From assembly GCF_007859735.1 (NCBI RefSeq), contig NZ_SIHI01000001.1:852170-916169 (forward strand): a stretch of DNA of 64,000 nucleotides, written 5' to 3'. Position 1 is the stretch's first letter. Every line of letters starts with the position of its first letter. The position numbers and the translations under genes were made by a program. Positions 46,396 to 55,851 of this stretch are shown in pieces. The notes under the pieces are model-generated. The model saw only the letters and a program-made list of their open reading frames with translations, searched no databases and had not been told where the DNA came from. The DNA is from Thalassoglobus neptunius. GTDB taxonomy: Bacteria > Planctomycetota > Planctomycetia > Planctomycetales > Planctomycetaceae.

Positions 46396-48966
46396 ATGAT
46401 ACGAAATATTGCATCTACTGCTCTCCTTGTCGGGATCTGTGCATCCCTGTGCAGCATTTCCAACGCCGAAGAAAGCTGGCCCTATTGGCGAGGCCCTGAC
46501 TACAGTGGGGTTTCCGGCGAAAAGAACCTTCCTGCCGAATGGGATCCCAAAGGTGGTGAAGGAAGTAATGTTTTCTGGGCGCAGGAAATTCCAATCCGTT
46601 CCACTCCGACGCTGATGAACGGAAAGCTGTATGCACTGACAACTGCCAACCCTGAAGATGAATCACAGATGGGGGAAAAGGTTGTCTGTATCGATGCAGA
46701 AACCGGAAGCACTGTTTGGGAACATGTCTTCAACGTTTATCTGAGCGATGTTCCTTCCGAACGAATTGGCTGGTCAAGTGTGGCCTGCGATCCGGAAACC
46801 GGAAACGTCTACGCTCTCGGGGTGTGTGGGTACTTCTGTTGCCTGAATGGCGAAACCGGCCAACTGATGTGGCAGCATCCTCAATACAAATCCCTTCACG
46901 AAGAATTTGGCCTTCTCAGCACGTACGGTGGACGAACCAACTTCCCGATTGTTCATGAAAACAATGTGATCATCAGCGCGGTCACAATCGGTTGGGGAGA
47001 CACTGCCAAACCTGCTCACCGCTTTATTGCGTTTGACAAACGAAACGGTGTCCCGGTTTGGATGAATGGAACTTCACTGCTCCCGGACGACACCACTTAC
47101 AGCGCTCCTGTTTTGGCTGTCATCGATGGCGAACTTCAGATGATCTTCGCTTCGGGTGACGGAGGAATTCACTCGATGCATCCTCGCACAGGAAAAATCC
47201 TGTGGAGCTATTTCGTGAGTGGGCGCGGAGTCAACACTTCTCCACTTGTCGTCGGCAATCGAGTTTACTGCGGGCACGGTGAAGAGAATCTCGACACGAC
47301 AGACATGGGTGCGGTCTTCTGCATTGATACCACCAAACGTGGGGACATCACAAGAACCGGAGAAGTCTGGCGGAAAACCGGAATCTTCAATGGACGTTCC
47401 AGCCCGATCATGATTGATGGTCGCCTGTACGTTGCTGATGACCGGGCGAAGCTTCACTGCCTCGATCCAGACACCGGCGAAGCTCTTGGAGACCCGGTTC
47501 GAATGGGAACCATGATGCGAGCCAACCTTCTCTACGCAGATGGCAAGATCTACGCTCATGAAGCCAACGGTCGTGGATACATTATGACTCCAACCGAAAC
47601 CGGCGCTGACATCATTCACAAGTTTCGTTTCCAACGCGGAGAAGAAGCTCACGGCTCGCCGATTGTTTCCGAAGGACGAATCTTCATCCCAACCACCGGG
47701 AACCTGTATTGCATTGGACTACCGGATGCTGAAGTCGAAATCGATCCGCTTCCGCCAATGCCAGCAGAGAAAAAACCAGCTGGTGCCAACAAACCAGCCG
47801 AAGCACAAATCGTCCCGGCGGAACTCCTGCTTCGTCCTGGATACCGACAGGGTTTCCATGTTCGCCTTTACAACGAACGTGGACAGTTTGTCAGAATGGC
47901 GGCCGCAGCCGAAGTTCAGTACGAGTTGACCGGCCCCGGAAGCATTGATGACTACGGACTGTTCCAGGTCGGCAGAGATGTCGATCAGCCAGTCGCGACA
48001 ATCGTTGACGCCAAAGTCGGGGATCTCACCACGCAAGCGCGGGTTCGAACAATTCCTGAACTCCCGTGGGCATTCGACTTCTCCGACGGGCAAATTCCGC
48101 TTCCATGGATCGGAATGGCCTATCGCCACGTGCCGCTCGACTTCGACCTGTTGATGTCGCTTCGCAAAGACGATCCGATGGCGAGCGACCTCTACATCTA
48201 CCTGATGTCCGAGTTCGAAAACTTCGCTCCGAAGCGCGTCTTCGACGATAGCACACCGCAGCTTCGCTGGTCCGGGCTCCTGCAGTTCCTCGACATCGCA
48301 GAAGGAGCAGAACGCCCCAGAGATGTGGAAGCAGCCAAAGAAAAACTCGGGAACTCACTTCAACGACTCATCGACGAAAAAGTCGTCGCATCCGCCGAAT
48401 GGAGCACCTGGGATCGTCCCACAAGTGAAGAAGGTGTGACTGCTGCGGAACCACGTCTTACGGTTCAGCGCGGTCCGCGTCTCATCGACGGAAACGGAGT
48501 TCTCTGCAAAATCACAACGATCCCCAAGGGAGCCCGAAGCCAGGGCTGGATCGGTCATCCGGACCTTCATGACTACACGATTCAGTCAGACGTCTACGCC
48601 TTCGAACGGAATGGAAAACTTCCAGATATCGGACTGATCGCCCAACGCTACACCTTCGACATGATGGGAGCGTCACAGCAACTTCAGATCCGCACCTGGA
48701 CGCCTCAGCTGAACCGGTTCTCCGTGAACGTCCCCTTTGCCTGGGAAGCAGACCAGTGGTATACCATCAAGTTCTCTGCTGCCGTTGAAGATGGCAAAGC
48801 AGTCTTGAGAGGAAAGGTCTGGAAGAAAGGCGAAGAAGAACCTTCGGAATGGATGATTGAAGGTGTTGACGAAGTTCCCAACACAATCGGGAGCCCCGGA
48901 TTCTTTGGGAATGCCAAGGACGCAGAGATCTTCTACGACAACCTCACAGTGACACGAAACAATTGA
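46396..48966 (+). CDS. Large secreted PQQ-like beta-propeller protein
   Basis: 856 residues. A signal peptide is seen ('ASTALLVGICASLCSISNAE'). 'SWPYWRGPDYSGVSGEKNLP' begins an eight-bladed propeller with repeats such as 'CIDAETGSTVW' and 'CLNGETGQLMW' up to about 450. An Ala/Pro/Lys linker follows, then a beta-rich C-terminal domain of about 390 residues, with 'GWIGHPDLHDYTIQSDVYAFE' and 'EIFYDNLTVTRN', probably a laminin-G/jelly-roll type. Function unknown. It is followed 117 bases on by a second propeller gene. Confidence 0.88.
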   Translation: MIRNIASTALLVGICASLCSISNAEESWPYWRGPDYSGVSGEKNLPAEWDPKGGEGSNVFWAQEIPIRSTPTLMNGKLYALTTANPEDESQMGEKVVCIDAETGSTVWEHVFNVYLSDVPSERIGWSSVACDPETGNVYALGVCGYFCCLNGETGQLMWQHPQYKSLHEEFGLLSTYGGRTNFPIVHENNVIISAVTIGWGDTAKPAHRFIAFDKRNGVPVWMNGTSLLPDDTTYSAPVLAVIDGELQMIFASGDGGIHSMHPRTGKILWSYFVSGRGVNTSPLVVGNRVYCGHGEENLDTTDMGAVFCIDTTKRGDITRTGEVWRKTGIFNGRSSPIMIDGRLYVADDRAKLHCLDPDTGEALGDPVRMGTMMRANLLYADGKIYAHEANGRGYIMTPTETGADIIHKFRFQRGEEAHGSPIVSEGRIFIPTTGNLYCIGLPDAEVEIDPLPPMPAEKKPAGANKPAEAQIVPAELLLRPGYRQGFHVRLYNERGQFVRMAAAAEVQYELTGPGSIDDYGLFQVGRDVDQPVATIVDAKVGDLTTQARVRTIPELPWAFDFSDGQIPLPWIGMAYRHVPLDFDLLMSLRKDDPMASDLYIYLMSEFENFAPKRVFDDSTPQLRWSGLLQFLDIAEGAERPRDVEAAKEKLGNSLQRLIDEKVVASAEWSTWDRPTSEEGVTAAEPRLTVQRGPRLIDGNGVLCKITTIPKGARSQGWIGHPDLHDYTIQSDVYAFERNGKLPDIGLIAQRYTFDMMGASQQLQIRTWTPQLNRFSVNVPFAWEADQWYTIKFSAAVEDGKAVLRGKVWKKGEEEPSEWMIEGVDEVPNTIGSPGFFGNAKDAEIFYDNLTVTRNN

Positions 48967-49009
48967 ATGGATCGAACGGAGTGATCTTCGCTCTGCGTCG
49001 AACGGCCGT

Positions 49010-49041
49010 TTGACATTGATGTCCTCGTTCAATTTTTTACA
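49010..49041 (+). promoter_or_regulatory. Possible promoter before second tandem propeller gene
   Basis: A consensus TTGACA at 49010-49015 in the short gap between the two propeller genes. The -10 region about 17 to 20 bases on is T-rich (TTTTTTACA) but poor. It may give separate expression. Confidence 0.25.
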
Positions 49042-49083
49042 GAAGTTCGGTAAGAGACAAAATTGCCACCAAAGGATTCATTT

Positions 49084-50745
49084 ATGTCCCGCTTTCTTCA
49101 GTTTCTGCAGTACTCGGCTGCCTTCAGCCTGTTGGTGACAGTCTGTGCTGCACAGGATTACGATACTGTCTCAGCTGCTCAGGAGGAGATCTCCAAAATG
49201 GCTGTTGGGTCAGGTGACTGGCCACAATGGGGCGGATGGAGCCACAAGAACAACGTCTCTGGAGCGACTGGAATTCCGACTGAGTTCGACGTCGAAGCGG
49301 GAGAGGGAGTCCTCTGGTCAACTCCGCTTGGCTCACAAACTTATGGAAACGTCGTCGTTGCCAACGGAAACATCTATGTTGGAACGAACAACCATCACGG
49401 ATACCTCGCACGATTTCCGAAATCGGTCGACTTGGGTGTGCTGCTATGCATCGATGAGAAGACGGGTGAGTTCAAGTGGCAACACTCCAGCCAGAAGCTC
49501 TCAACAGGTCGTGTCCACGACTGGCCAGATCAGGGAATTTGTGCTGCTCCTTTCGCTGATGGCGATCGCGTGTGGTTTGTGAGCAGTCGCGGCGAAGTTG
49601 TGTGTCTCGACGCAGATGGATTCCTCGATGGCGAAAATGACGGACCATTCACTTCCGAAGGAAACGAGAACAAAGACGAATCCGACATCATTTGGAAGTT
49701 TGACATGATGGGCAAGCTGAGCGTGTCACAGCACAACATGTGCAATTGCTCGATTGCCTGCATTGGAGATGTTCTTTTCGTGAACACTTCGAATGGTGTG
49801 GACGAATCTCACGTCAATATTCCTTCACCAAATGCTGCCAGCTTCTTCGCGATGAATCGTGACACCGGCGAAGTCCTCTGGACCGACAGTTCCCCTGGCC
49901 TGAACATCCTTCATGGACAGTGGTCTTCTCCGTCGTATGCCGTTATTGACGGACAGGCAATGGTCTTCTTCGGGGGTGGTGACGGATGGCTCTACGCCTT
50001 TGATCCTGCAGGTGACGGGAACGGAAATGCCAAGTTGCTTTGGAAATTCGATTGCAATCCAAAAGACTCCATGTATTCCGTGAGCGGTCGAAGCGAACGC
50101 AATCACCTGATCGGAACTCCTGTCATTTACGATGGGCTCGTTTACATCGGAGTCGGCGAAGACCCTGAACACGGAGAAGGCAACGGCCACCTCTGGTGCA
50201 TTGATCCGACGAAGCGCGGGGACGTCAGTCCAACGCTTGCTGTCGACAAAGATGGCAATGAGATTGAATTCAAAAACGACGGAACACGTCGGCTGCAAAA
50301 GATTCATCCTGATCAGGGAGAGTCGGTCAAAGAGAATCCGAATTCGGCGGTTGTCTGGCACTACACCGGTGACGACACCAACGGAGACGGCGACATTGAA
50401 TTCGAAGAAGAGATGCACCGTACTTGCGGAACCGTGGCGATCAAAGACGACTTGCTTTACATCGCTGACTTCTCCGGAATCTTTCACTGCATTGATGCGA
50501 AAACCGGAAAATCGTATTGGAACTACGACATGTTCTCCGCAGCTTGGGGTTCCTCGTTGATCGTTGATGATAAAGTCTACATCGGCGATGAAGATGGCGA
50601 CATTGCCGTCTTCGCTCATGGCAAGGAAATGGACCTGCTCGCTGAAAACCTGATGGACAGCTCTGTTTACAGTACCCCAGTTGTCGCCAACGGCGTGCTT
50701 TACATCACAACCAAAGACACACTGTACGCGATCGGTGAAAAGTAA
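49084..50745 (+). CDS. Secreted PQQ-like beta-propeller protein, second of tandem pair
   Basis: About 553 residues from the ATG at 49084, with AAAGGA upstream. A signal peptide is seen ('YSAAFSLLVTVCAAQ'). 'DWPQWGGWSHKNNVSGATG' opens the propeller. Blades include 'CIDEKTGEFKWQHSSQKL', 'AMNRDTGEVLWTDSS' and 'CIDAKTGKSYWNYDM'. Asp/Asn/Gly-rich loops such as 'TGDDTNGDGDIEFEEE' look like calcium sites. Probably periplasmic, function unknown. A terminator follows at 50789. Confidence 0.9.
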   Translation: MSRFLQFLQYSAAFSLLVTVCAAQDYDTVSAAQEEISKMAVGSGDWPQWGGWSHKNNVSGATGIPTEFDVEAGEGVLWSTPLGSQTYGNVVVANGNIYVGTNNHHGYLARFPKSVDLGVLLCIDEKTGEFKWQHSSQKLSTGRVHDWPDQGICAAPFADGDRVWFVSSRGEVVCLDADGFLDGENDGPFTSEGNENKDESDIIWKFDMMGKLSVSQHNMCNCSIACIGDVLFVNTSNGVDESHVNIPSPNAASFFAMNRDTGEVLWTDSSPGLNILHGQWSSPSYAVIDGQAMVFFGGGDGWLYAFDPAGDGNGNAKLLWKFDCNPKDSMYSVSGRSERNHLIGTPVIYDGLVYIGVGEDPEHGEGNGHLWCIDPTKRGDVSPTLAVDKDGNEIEFKNDGTRRLQKIHPDQGESVKENPNSAVVWHYTGDDTNGDGDIEFEEEMHRTCGTVAIKDDLLYIADFSGIFHCIDAKTGKSYWNYDMFSAAWGSSLIVDDKVYIGDEDGDIAVFAHGKEMDLLAENLMDSSVYSTPVVANGVLYITTKDTLYAIGEK

Positions 50746-50788
50746 TCCGAGAGTCTTGCTTTACGACAAGATTCGAAAATAATAGAGC

Positions 50789-50820
50789 CTGCCAGTCGCA
50801 TCGTCTGGCAGACTTTTTCT
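50789..50820 (+). terminator. Rho-independent terminator
   Basis: CTGCCAG and CTGGCAG pair around nine bases, then ACTTTTTCT. It lies 44 bases after the propeller stop. Confidence 0.88.
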
Positions 50821-50860
50821 GTAGTTCGATTCGAAGTCCTTACCTGACAACTGACGACCA

Positions 50861-51088
50861 ATGCCCACATTCGAATATCACTGTCGACAATGTGACCGAG
50901 AAATCGAGATTCTGGTCCGCTCAAACGAAGAGCCAGTCTGCCCCACTTGCAACAGCAAGAAACTGGAACGATTGATGAGTGCCCCAGCGGGCCGCGCATC
51001 AAGCAACAGCTTTCCAGTACTGGGAGACAGCTGTCCCCCTCCAGAAGCAGGACCGTGTCACCCGAACTGCTGTCGACTACCGCAATAA
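50861..51088 (+). CDS. FmdB-family zinc ribbon protein
   Basis: 75 residues. 'MPTFEYHCRQCDREIE' and 'CPTCNSKKLERLMSAP' are the family signature, with four Cys for one zinc. The tail is Cys-rich and ends 'CHPNCCRLPQ'. FmdB-type proteins are small putative regulators of unclear role. The gene follows the terminator and so has its own promoter. Confidence 0.9.
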   Translation: MPTFEYHCRQCDREIEILVRSNEEPVCPTCNSKKLERLMSAPAGRASSNSFPVLGDSCPPPEAGPCHPNCCRLPQ

Positions 51089-51443
51089 ACCCTTCTCACG
51101 GTGTCGTCTCAATCGCCTGAGCGCATTTCGGGCAAGGCGGAAGTAGTTCTTCTGAAAGTTGAAGATCGCTCTTGAGAGTTCTTGAAGACCATCTCGAAGG
51201 ATGATCCCGGAGCCCAAAGCTTGCCCTTTTGTCATCTCATCAACATGGAATGAGTGACGAGAGAATGAGCGTGTCTTAAGTCAGCCAAGTGTGCAAGTGC
51301 GTGCGTTCAGCAGAACGAGTTCAGCAGAGAGATCCAGCTTTTCATTCACTGGTCATGTGACAATTTCTCGGATCCGTCCAAGCCCGAAACTCTAATAATC
51401 TTCTGATTCAATCACTGATCGAAACTCGGCCCTCACAAGAGTG
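51089..51443. other. Intergenic region between FmdB and anti-sigma genes
   Basis: 355 bases between convergent genes. I see no ORF, hairpin with T-run or repeat. Confidence 0.5.
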
Positions 51444-51920
51444 TTAGAGCGATCGATCGTCTTCATCTAACTTGTGCTGAGCGTATTCGGTGGATGAGTG
51501 ATCGGCGGCCTGAAACCCGTCGAAAGCTCCTGGAATCGGTCCCATTCCCCTGCCCATCCCCGGAACATGCGAGTTCCCTGAAGGGTTTTGAGCGGGCACG
51601 AACCAAACCACGACAAACAGCATACAGGCCACCGTCAACGACACGACAGGCATCCAGCCTGCAAGATCAGACGACTTCCGGCGACCGGGCAAGTTTCCCA
51701 GTCGACCTTCAATCTCCGGCCACAGGCTCTTGGACACTTCGTAAGTCGACTCGGTATCAACCTGCTCAAGCACCGCCATCGCGCTCTTGAGTTCCTTGAA
51801 ATGTTTCCGGCAGTCGAGGCATGTCGATGCATGTCGACGTGCCTGCTCCCAATCCGTGGGATCGGCTTCGTCGCGACCAAGTCGCAGCGCCATCAAACGT
51901 TTTGCATCGTGACAATTCAT
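51444..51920 (-). CDS. Zinc-binding anti-sigma factor
   Basis: 158 residues from the ATG at 51920, which gives the usual 'MNCHDAKRLMALRL' start with GAGAAG upstream. 'RRHASTCLDCRKHF' is the HX3CX2C zinc motif of ZAS anti-sigma factors. One membrane segment is near residue 97 ('VVSLTVACMLFVVVWF'). The outer part is short and Pro/Gly-rich. It lies just after an ECF sigma gene, so it likely holds that sigma at the membrane. Confidence 0.87.
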   Translation of the reverse strand: MNCHDAKRLMALRLGRDEADPTDWEQARRHASTCLDCRKHFKELKSAMAVLEQVDTESTYEVSKSLWPEIEGRLGNLPGRRKSSDLAGWMPVVSLTVACMLFVVVWFVPAQNPSGNSHVPGMGRGMGPIPGAFDGFQAADHSSTEYAQHKLDEDDRSL

Positions 51921-52138
51921 GATTACTTCTCGGTTCAACATTCACTGGCACCAGAGCCAATGAATTGAAATCATCTCTATTATGGCAACTCATTGTGAAA
52001 ACAATGAAAAGTTCTCAAATTCTCTCTCGACTGGGAATCCGTTTATCCTCACGCCCTTCTATCGAACGATCAGTAGCTGTCCATAAGTTTCCCTGACCTT
52101 TGACCCGCTCCTCTTGATGAGTCGACACCCAAATTACT

Positions 52139-52768
52139 TTAGTCGTCATCCTGTTTCTGCCGCTTTTCCCACAGTTCCTGAAAGCGATTTCGTGCTTCCG
52201 CTAACCTCCAGCGAACTGTTGCTTCCTTGCGGTCGAGAATGGCGGCGATTTCCGATGTCGAAAAGTTTTCCATATCTCTCAGAATCAACACAGTGCGGTA
52301 CTTCTCGGGAATCTCTCGGATGACCGCCTGGACTTCGAGTTGCAGATCACGCACGTTGCGAGGGTCTGCTTCCGGATTCTCAATCCATCGATCGGCAGAT
52401 CGATCGGTGAACATGATCGTCCATACCCGACGTTTCCGACGACGGTGCAGGTCGAGTGCCAGATTGACACCAATTCGGAACAGCCACGGCGAAAATCTGC
52501 GAGAGGGATCGAACTGATCCAATCTCTCATATGCTCGAATAAACGTTTCCTGAGCCAAATCGTCGATCAGATCGAGGTCGAAAACGAAGCGGCCGATCAC
52601 TCGCATGAGTCGGCGTTCGTATCTCTGAACGAGTTCGCCAAACGCCTGCTTATTCCCCTTCTTCGTTTCTTCCACTAACCGGGCATCACTCGATTGCGAT
52701 CCGGCATCCACCAGAATGTCATATTCGTCGGTCAGTGATCGATTCGAAGCCATGGGCTGCCCGTTCAT
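52139..52768 (-). CDS. ECF RNA polymerase sigma factor
   Basis: 209 residues. Region 2 is at about 30-100 ('AFGELVQRYERRLMRV', 'DDLAQETFIRAYERLDQFDP', 'FSPWLFRIGVNLALD'). Region 4 is at about 140-195 ('IPEKYRTVLILRDMENFSTSEIAAIL', 'VRWRLAEARNRFQELW'). The N-terminal 30 residues are extra. It probably works with the anti-sigma gene that follows, 220 bases on. Targets are unknown. Confidence 0.94.
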   Translation of the reverse strand: MNGQPMASNRSLTDEYDILVDAGSQSSDARLVEETKKGNKQAFGELVQRYERRLMRVIGRFVFDLDLIDDLAQETFIRAYERLDQFDPSRRFSPWLFRIGVNLALDLHRRRKRRVWTIMFTDRSADRWIENPEADPRNVRDLQLEVQAVIREIPEKYRTVLILRDMENFSTSEIAAILDRKEATVRWRLAEARNRFQELWEKRQKQDDD

Positions 52769-52847
52769 CTAATTTCCGTTTCCACTACTACGACTTGGCC
52801 CCAGCGTGCTGTTGGAAAATCATAAAAAAATCCGAAAAAACCGCGCC

Positions 52848-54089
52848 TTATTGACTCTCCCTCGCGGAAACCTGCACATCTGAACAGACAATCCTTCCCG
52901 CGGCGTTGCGGGTGTAGAGCCGATCATTCGCGAGAATCGGGGGAGTCCAGCATCTCGTCGAATTCACTTCTGTCGCTCCGAGAGGTTCGAAACTCTTCGG
53001 ACTGGCTTCAAACTGGGTCCACAAACCTGATTCCCCCAGCATTCCGATTGCGTTCTCAGCGACAAGCAAGCTTGCCGGGCCGGGAAGTGGATGTTTCCAG
53101 TGGACATCTCCGGTCATCGGATTCATACAAACGAGCGCAGCCTCATTGCCTGCATCTCCATCGATTCCGAAGACGCTTCCATCCACGAGGACACCGGGGC
53201 TCATTTGAATCCGGAGATCTCGATTTCTCCAGAGTTGCGTGAGTTCCTCTCCTTTGAACTGGAACAGAGCCGTTCCCTTTCCGTAGCCGGAAGAGAGAAA
53301 AATGTGTTCTTCGTCGAGAACAATCGGATCGGCCGCATTAATTCCGTACCGTGTGATCCAGCGCTCGGATGCGACCACATCGCCGGAATCCGGTCGAACG
53401 ATGTTGAAGGTCTTTCCGGAAACGATCAGGCAATAAACATTTTCTCCTGACTCAAAAATCGTGGGCGAAGTGTAACCAGCGTCTTCGTCGTTACTGGATT
53501 TCCACACGATTTGCCCATCCTCACGATTCAAGCAAAGCCCATTGCTGCCAACATTGAAGATGACTGTCTCGCCGTAATGCAGCGGAGATCCTGAAAATCC
53601 CCAGGTCGGCACGTTGAGTTCGAGTTCGTCAACGACATCGAATTCCCACTGAACAAGCCCGTTTTCCAGCCCCAGGGCAAAGATTTTTCCCCGTCGACTG
53701 ATTGTGTAGACCGTGCTATCAACAATCAGAGGGGTCGACGTCGGCCCACCTTCGAACAGGTTTGGGTCCAGCGGTTCCGGATACCGGTGCTGCCAGAGAG
53801 AATCGCCGGTTGTCGCGTTCAGGCATTGCACAATGTCCTGATCATCAACATTTCCAATCGTCACGAGACGATTTTCCACGACGACCATCGATGACATTCC
53901 GGTTCCGACAGATGTTTCCCAAACCGTTGGGAGAGTCAATTCTGAACCGACGGGCAATTCGGCCGCAGAGTGACCATTTCGCATCGGACCTCGCCATTGG
54001 GGCCAGTCACCAGCGAAGGTGTCCAACTCACAAATCAGAAAAAATGTGAGCAGAACAGCGAGACGTCGAGTGGAGAAAGGGTTGTCCAT
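52848..54089 (-). CDS. Secreted PQQ-like beta-propeller protein
   Basis: 413 residues. A signal peptide is seen ('LAVLLTFFLICELDTFAG'). 'DWPQWRGPMRNGHSAAELP' is the usual opening. Blades carry 'CLNATTGDSLWQHRYPEP', 'ALGLENGLVQWEFDV' and 'CMNPMTGDVHWKHPLPGP'. No enzyme active site is visible. It lies upstream of the sigma factor gene on the same strand, with 78 bases between, and may share its promoter. Confidence 0.88.
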   Translation of the reverse strand: MDNPFSTRRLAVLLTFFLICELDTFAGDWPQWRGPMRNGHSAAELPVGSELTLPTVWETSVGTGMSSMVVVENRLVTIGNVDDQDIVQCLNATTGDSLWQHRYPEPLDPNLFEGGPTSTPLIVDSTVYTISRRGKIFALGLENGLVQWEFDVVDELELNVPTWGFSGSPLHYGETVIFNVGSNGLCLNREDGQIVWKSSNDEDAGYTSPTIFESGENVYCLIVSGKTFNIVRPDSGDVVASERWITRYGINAADPIVLDEEHIFLSSGYGKGTALFQFKGEELTQLWRNRDLRIQMSPGVLVDGSVFGIDGDAGNEAALVCMNPMTGDVHWKHPLPGPASLLVAENAIGMLGESGLWTQFEASPKSFEPLGATEVNSTRCWTPPILANDRLYTRNAAGRIVCSDVQVSARESQ

Positions 54090-54256
54090 ATTTCAAGTTC
54101 TTGTCGCAAAAGCAGTTGTCAAACGGTCAATTTCCTGTCAGTCTTCCGCCGAACAAGTTTACAAATGATCAGTCGATCTGTCAGGCCATCACGCGAAGAC
54201 GCTTGAGAATGCTTCTGAGACCAGGACGGCACTTCTCATTTTCTTTGTCGTCCGGC

Positions 54257-54262
54257 TATAAT
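54257..54262 (+). promoter_or_regulatory. Consensus -10 element
   Basis: TATAAT, seven bases before the ATG of the 48-codon ORF; no convincing -35 stands upstream. It could serve that ORF, fabF or both. Confidence 0.35.
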
Positions 54263-54269
54263 CTCAGGC

Positions 54270-54416
54270 ATGCGATGGCTGAACATTTCGACAGCGGCCG
54301 AATTTACTGCGAACGAATCATTCGTGTTCAAAGAAGCGCACCAAGACTTTCCGGCTCATCCGTTTCGAGGTGATCCGAAAAAGCCGGTGGCGAACAGCTT
54401 CGAAAATAATCGATAA
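54270..54416 (+). CDS. Possible leaderless 48-residue protein
   Basis: 'MRWLNISTAAEFTANE' continues to 'AHPFRGDPKKPVANSF', ending TAA at 54414. A perfect TATAAT ends seven bases before the ATG, where transcription would begin close to the start codon. No ribosome site is present. No family is recognised, and composition is ordinary. It ends 53 bases before fabF. It may be a real short gene or chance. Confidence 0.3.
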   Translation: MRWLNISTAAEFTANESFVFKEAHQDFPAHPFRGDPKKPVANSFENNR

Positions 54417-54469
54417 CCTGGTACGGAACACCGAGTTGTCACCATGACGTCAAGACAGGAACTGTGAAG

Positions 54470-55753
54470 ATGCGTAGACGTGTAGTCATTACCGGAATGG
54501 GTTGTGTGACTCCAGTTGGAAATGATGTGGAATCGACTTGGACCTCTCTCAAAGAGGGCCGAAGTGGAATCGATTTTATTACGCACTTCGATGCGAGCGG
54601 GTTCCCCACGAAGTTTGCCTCCGAAGTCAAAGACTTCAATCTCGGCGATTACATCTCGAATCCGGAGCGTTTTCACTACAGCGGACGGAACATTCGTTTT
54701 GCGATCGGAGCTGCGGTTCAAGCGATGAAGTGCTCGGGGCTTGAAGAAGGAAGCTACGATCCCACGAGATTCGGAGTTTATCTCGGAGCGGGCGAAGGAC
54801 AGCAGGACTTTTTTCTGTTCATGCAACTGATTGCAAATGCCCAGAAGAACGGTGAGTTCGACATGGAGCATTTCACGCGAGAAGGATTGGAACGACTGAA
54901 TCCCAACGAAGAACGGGAACAGGAACCCAACATGCCGGCTGGGCACCTCGCCAGCTTGTTTAATGCTCAAGGCCCCAATCTCAACAGTTTGACAGCGTGT
55001 GCGGCGTCAAGTCAGGCGATCGGAGAAGCGACGGAAATCATCCGCCAGGGAGATGCGGATATCATGATGTCCGGGGGATCGCACAGCATGATCCATCCCT
55101 TCGGCGTGACAGGGTTTAACCTGCTGACTGCACTCTCCACTCGGAATGATGATCCTCAAGCGGCCTCGCGGCCTTTCGATAAGGACCGTGATGGTTTCGT
55201 CCTCGGCGAAGGGTCCGGGATTCTGATTCTCGAAGAACTCGACCATGCGAAACGTCGCGGTGCCGAGATTCTGGGAGAAGTGCTCGGATACGGATCGACC
55301 GCAGATGCTTACCGCATCACCGACATTCATCCGGAAGGTCGAGGCGGGACAGCGTGCATCAAAATGGCATTGAAAGATGCAGGCAAGAACACCGACGACA
55401 TCGATTACATCAACGCTCACGGAACGAGCACAGCGGTGAACGATAAGGTCGAAACTCTGGCGATCAAACAAGCACTCGGTCAGGACGCTTACGACACGCC
55501 CGTCTCCAGCACCAAAAGCATGATGGGCCATCTCATCGCTGCTGCTGGAAGTGCGGAAGCCATCGTCTGCCTGCTGTCCATGCGAGACAACATCCTGCCG
55601 CCGACCATCAATTACACAACGCCGGATCCGAACTGCGATTTGGATTACGTTCCAAACACAACTCGGGAGAAACCTGTCACGACGACTCTGTCGAACAGCT
55701 TCGGGTTCGGTGGGCAAAACATCTCGCTCATTCTTTCCAGATTCAATGGATAG
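54470..55753 (+). CDS. FabF-type beta-ketoacyl-ACP synthase, divergent variant
   Basis: About 428 residues from the ATG at 54470, with AGGA nine bases upstream. The Cys-His-His triad is present: Cys in 'LTACAASSQAI' (about 176), His in 'INAHGTSTAVNDK' (about 316), His in 'MMGHLIAAAGS' (about 352). The end has 'SNSFGFGGQNISL'. It extends acyl chains with malonyl-ACP. Unlike E. coli FabF it has an acidic insert near residues 130-155 ('NPNEEREQEPNMP') and 'TACAAS' in place of 'TACTSG'. No acpP is adjacent, so a specialised synthase is possible. Confidence 0.9.
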   Translation: MRRRVVITGMGCVTPVGNDVESTWTSLKEGRSGIDFITHFDASGFPTKFASEVKDFNLGDYISNPERFHYSGRNIRFAIGAAVQAMKCSGLEEGSYDPTRFGVYLGAGEGQQDFFLFMQLIANAQKNGEFDMEHFTREGLERLNPNEEREQEPNMPAGHLASLFNAQGPNLNSLTACAASSQAIGEATEIIRQGDADIMMSGGSHSMIHPFGVTGFNLLTALSTRNDDPQAASRPFDKDRDGFVLGEGSGILILEELDHAKRRGAEILGEVLGYGSTADAYRITDIHPEGRGGTACIKMALKDAGKNTDDIDYINAHGTSTAVNDKVETLAIKQALGQDAYDTPVSSTKSMMGHLIAAAGSAEAIVCLLSMRDNILPPTINYTTPDPNCDLDYVPNTTREKPVTTTLSNSFGFGGQNISLILSRFNG

Positions 55754-55851
55754 GAATTCGTTCGAAGGCTGCGAATCCCCTGACATCGACTGATCGGCGT
55801 ATCGGCAGAGCATTTTTGCGATTGTCAGTTCCCGCAGTGGCAATGTTTCGC

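Larger units (their letters stand above)
54090..54469. other. Divergent region upstream of fabF with possible leaderless ORF
   Basis: 380 bases. It holds a TATAAT at 54257-54262 and an ORF at 54270-54416, both listed separately. Nothing else is seen. Confidence 0.5.

Noticed and set aside
55007-55843. 278-codon minus-strand ORF opposite fabF
   Set aside because: Antisense to the ketosynthase active-site region; no support of its own.
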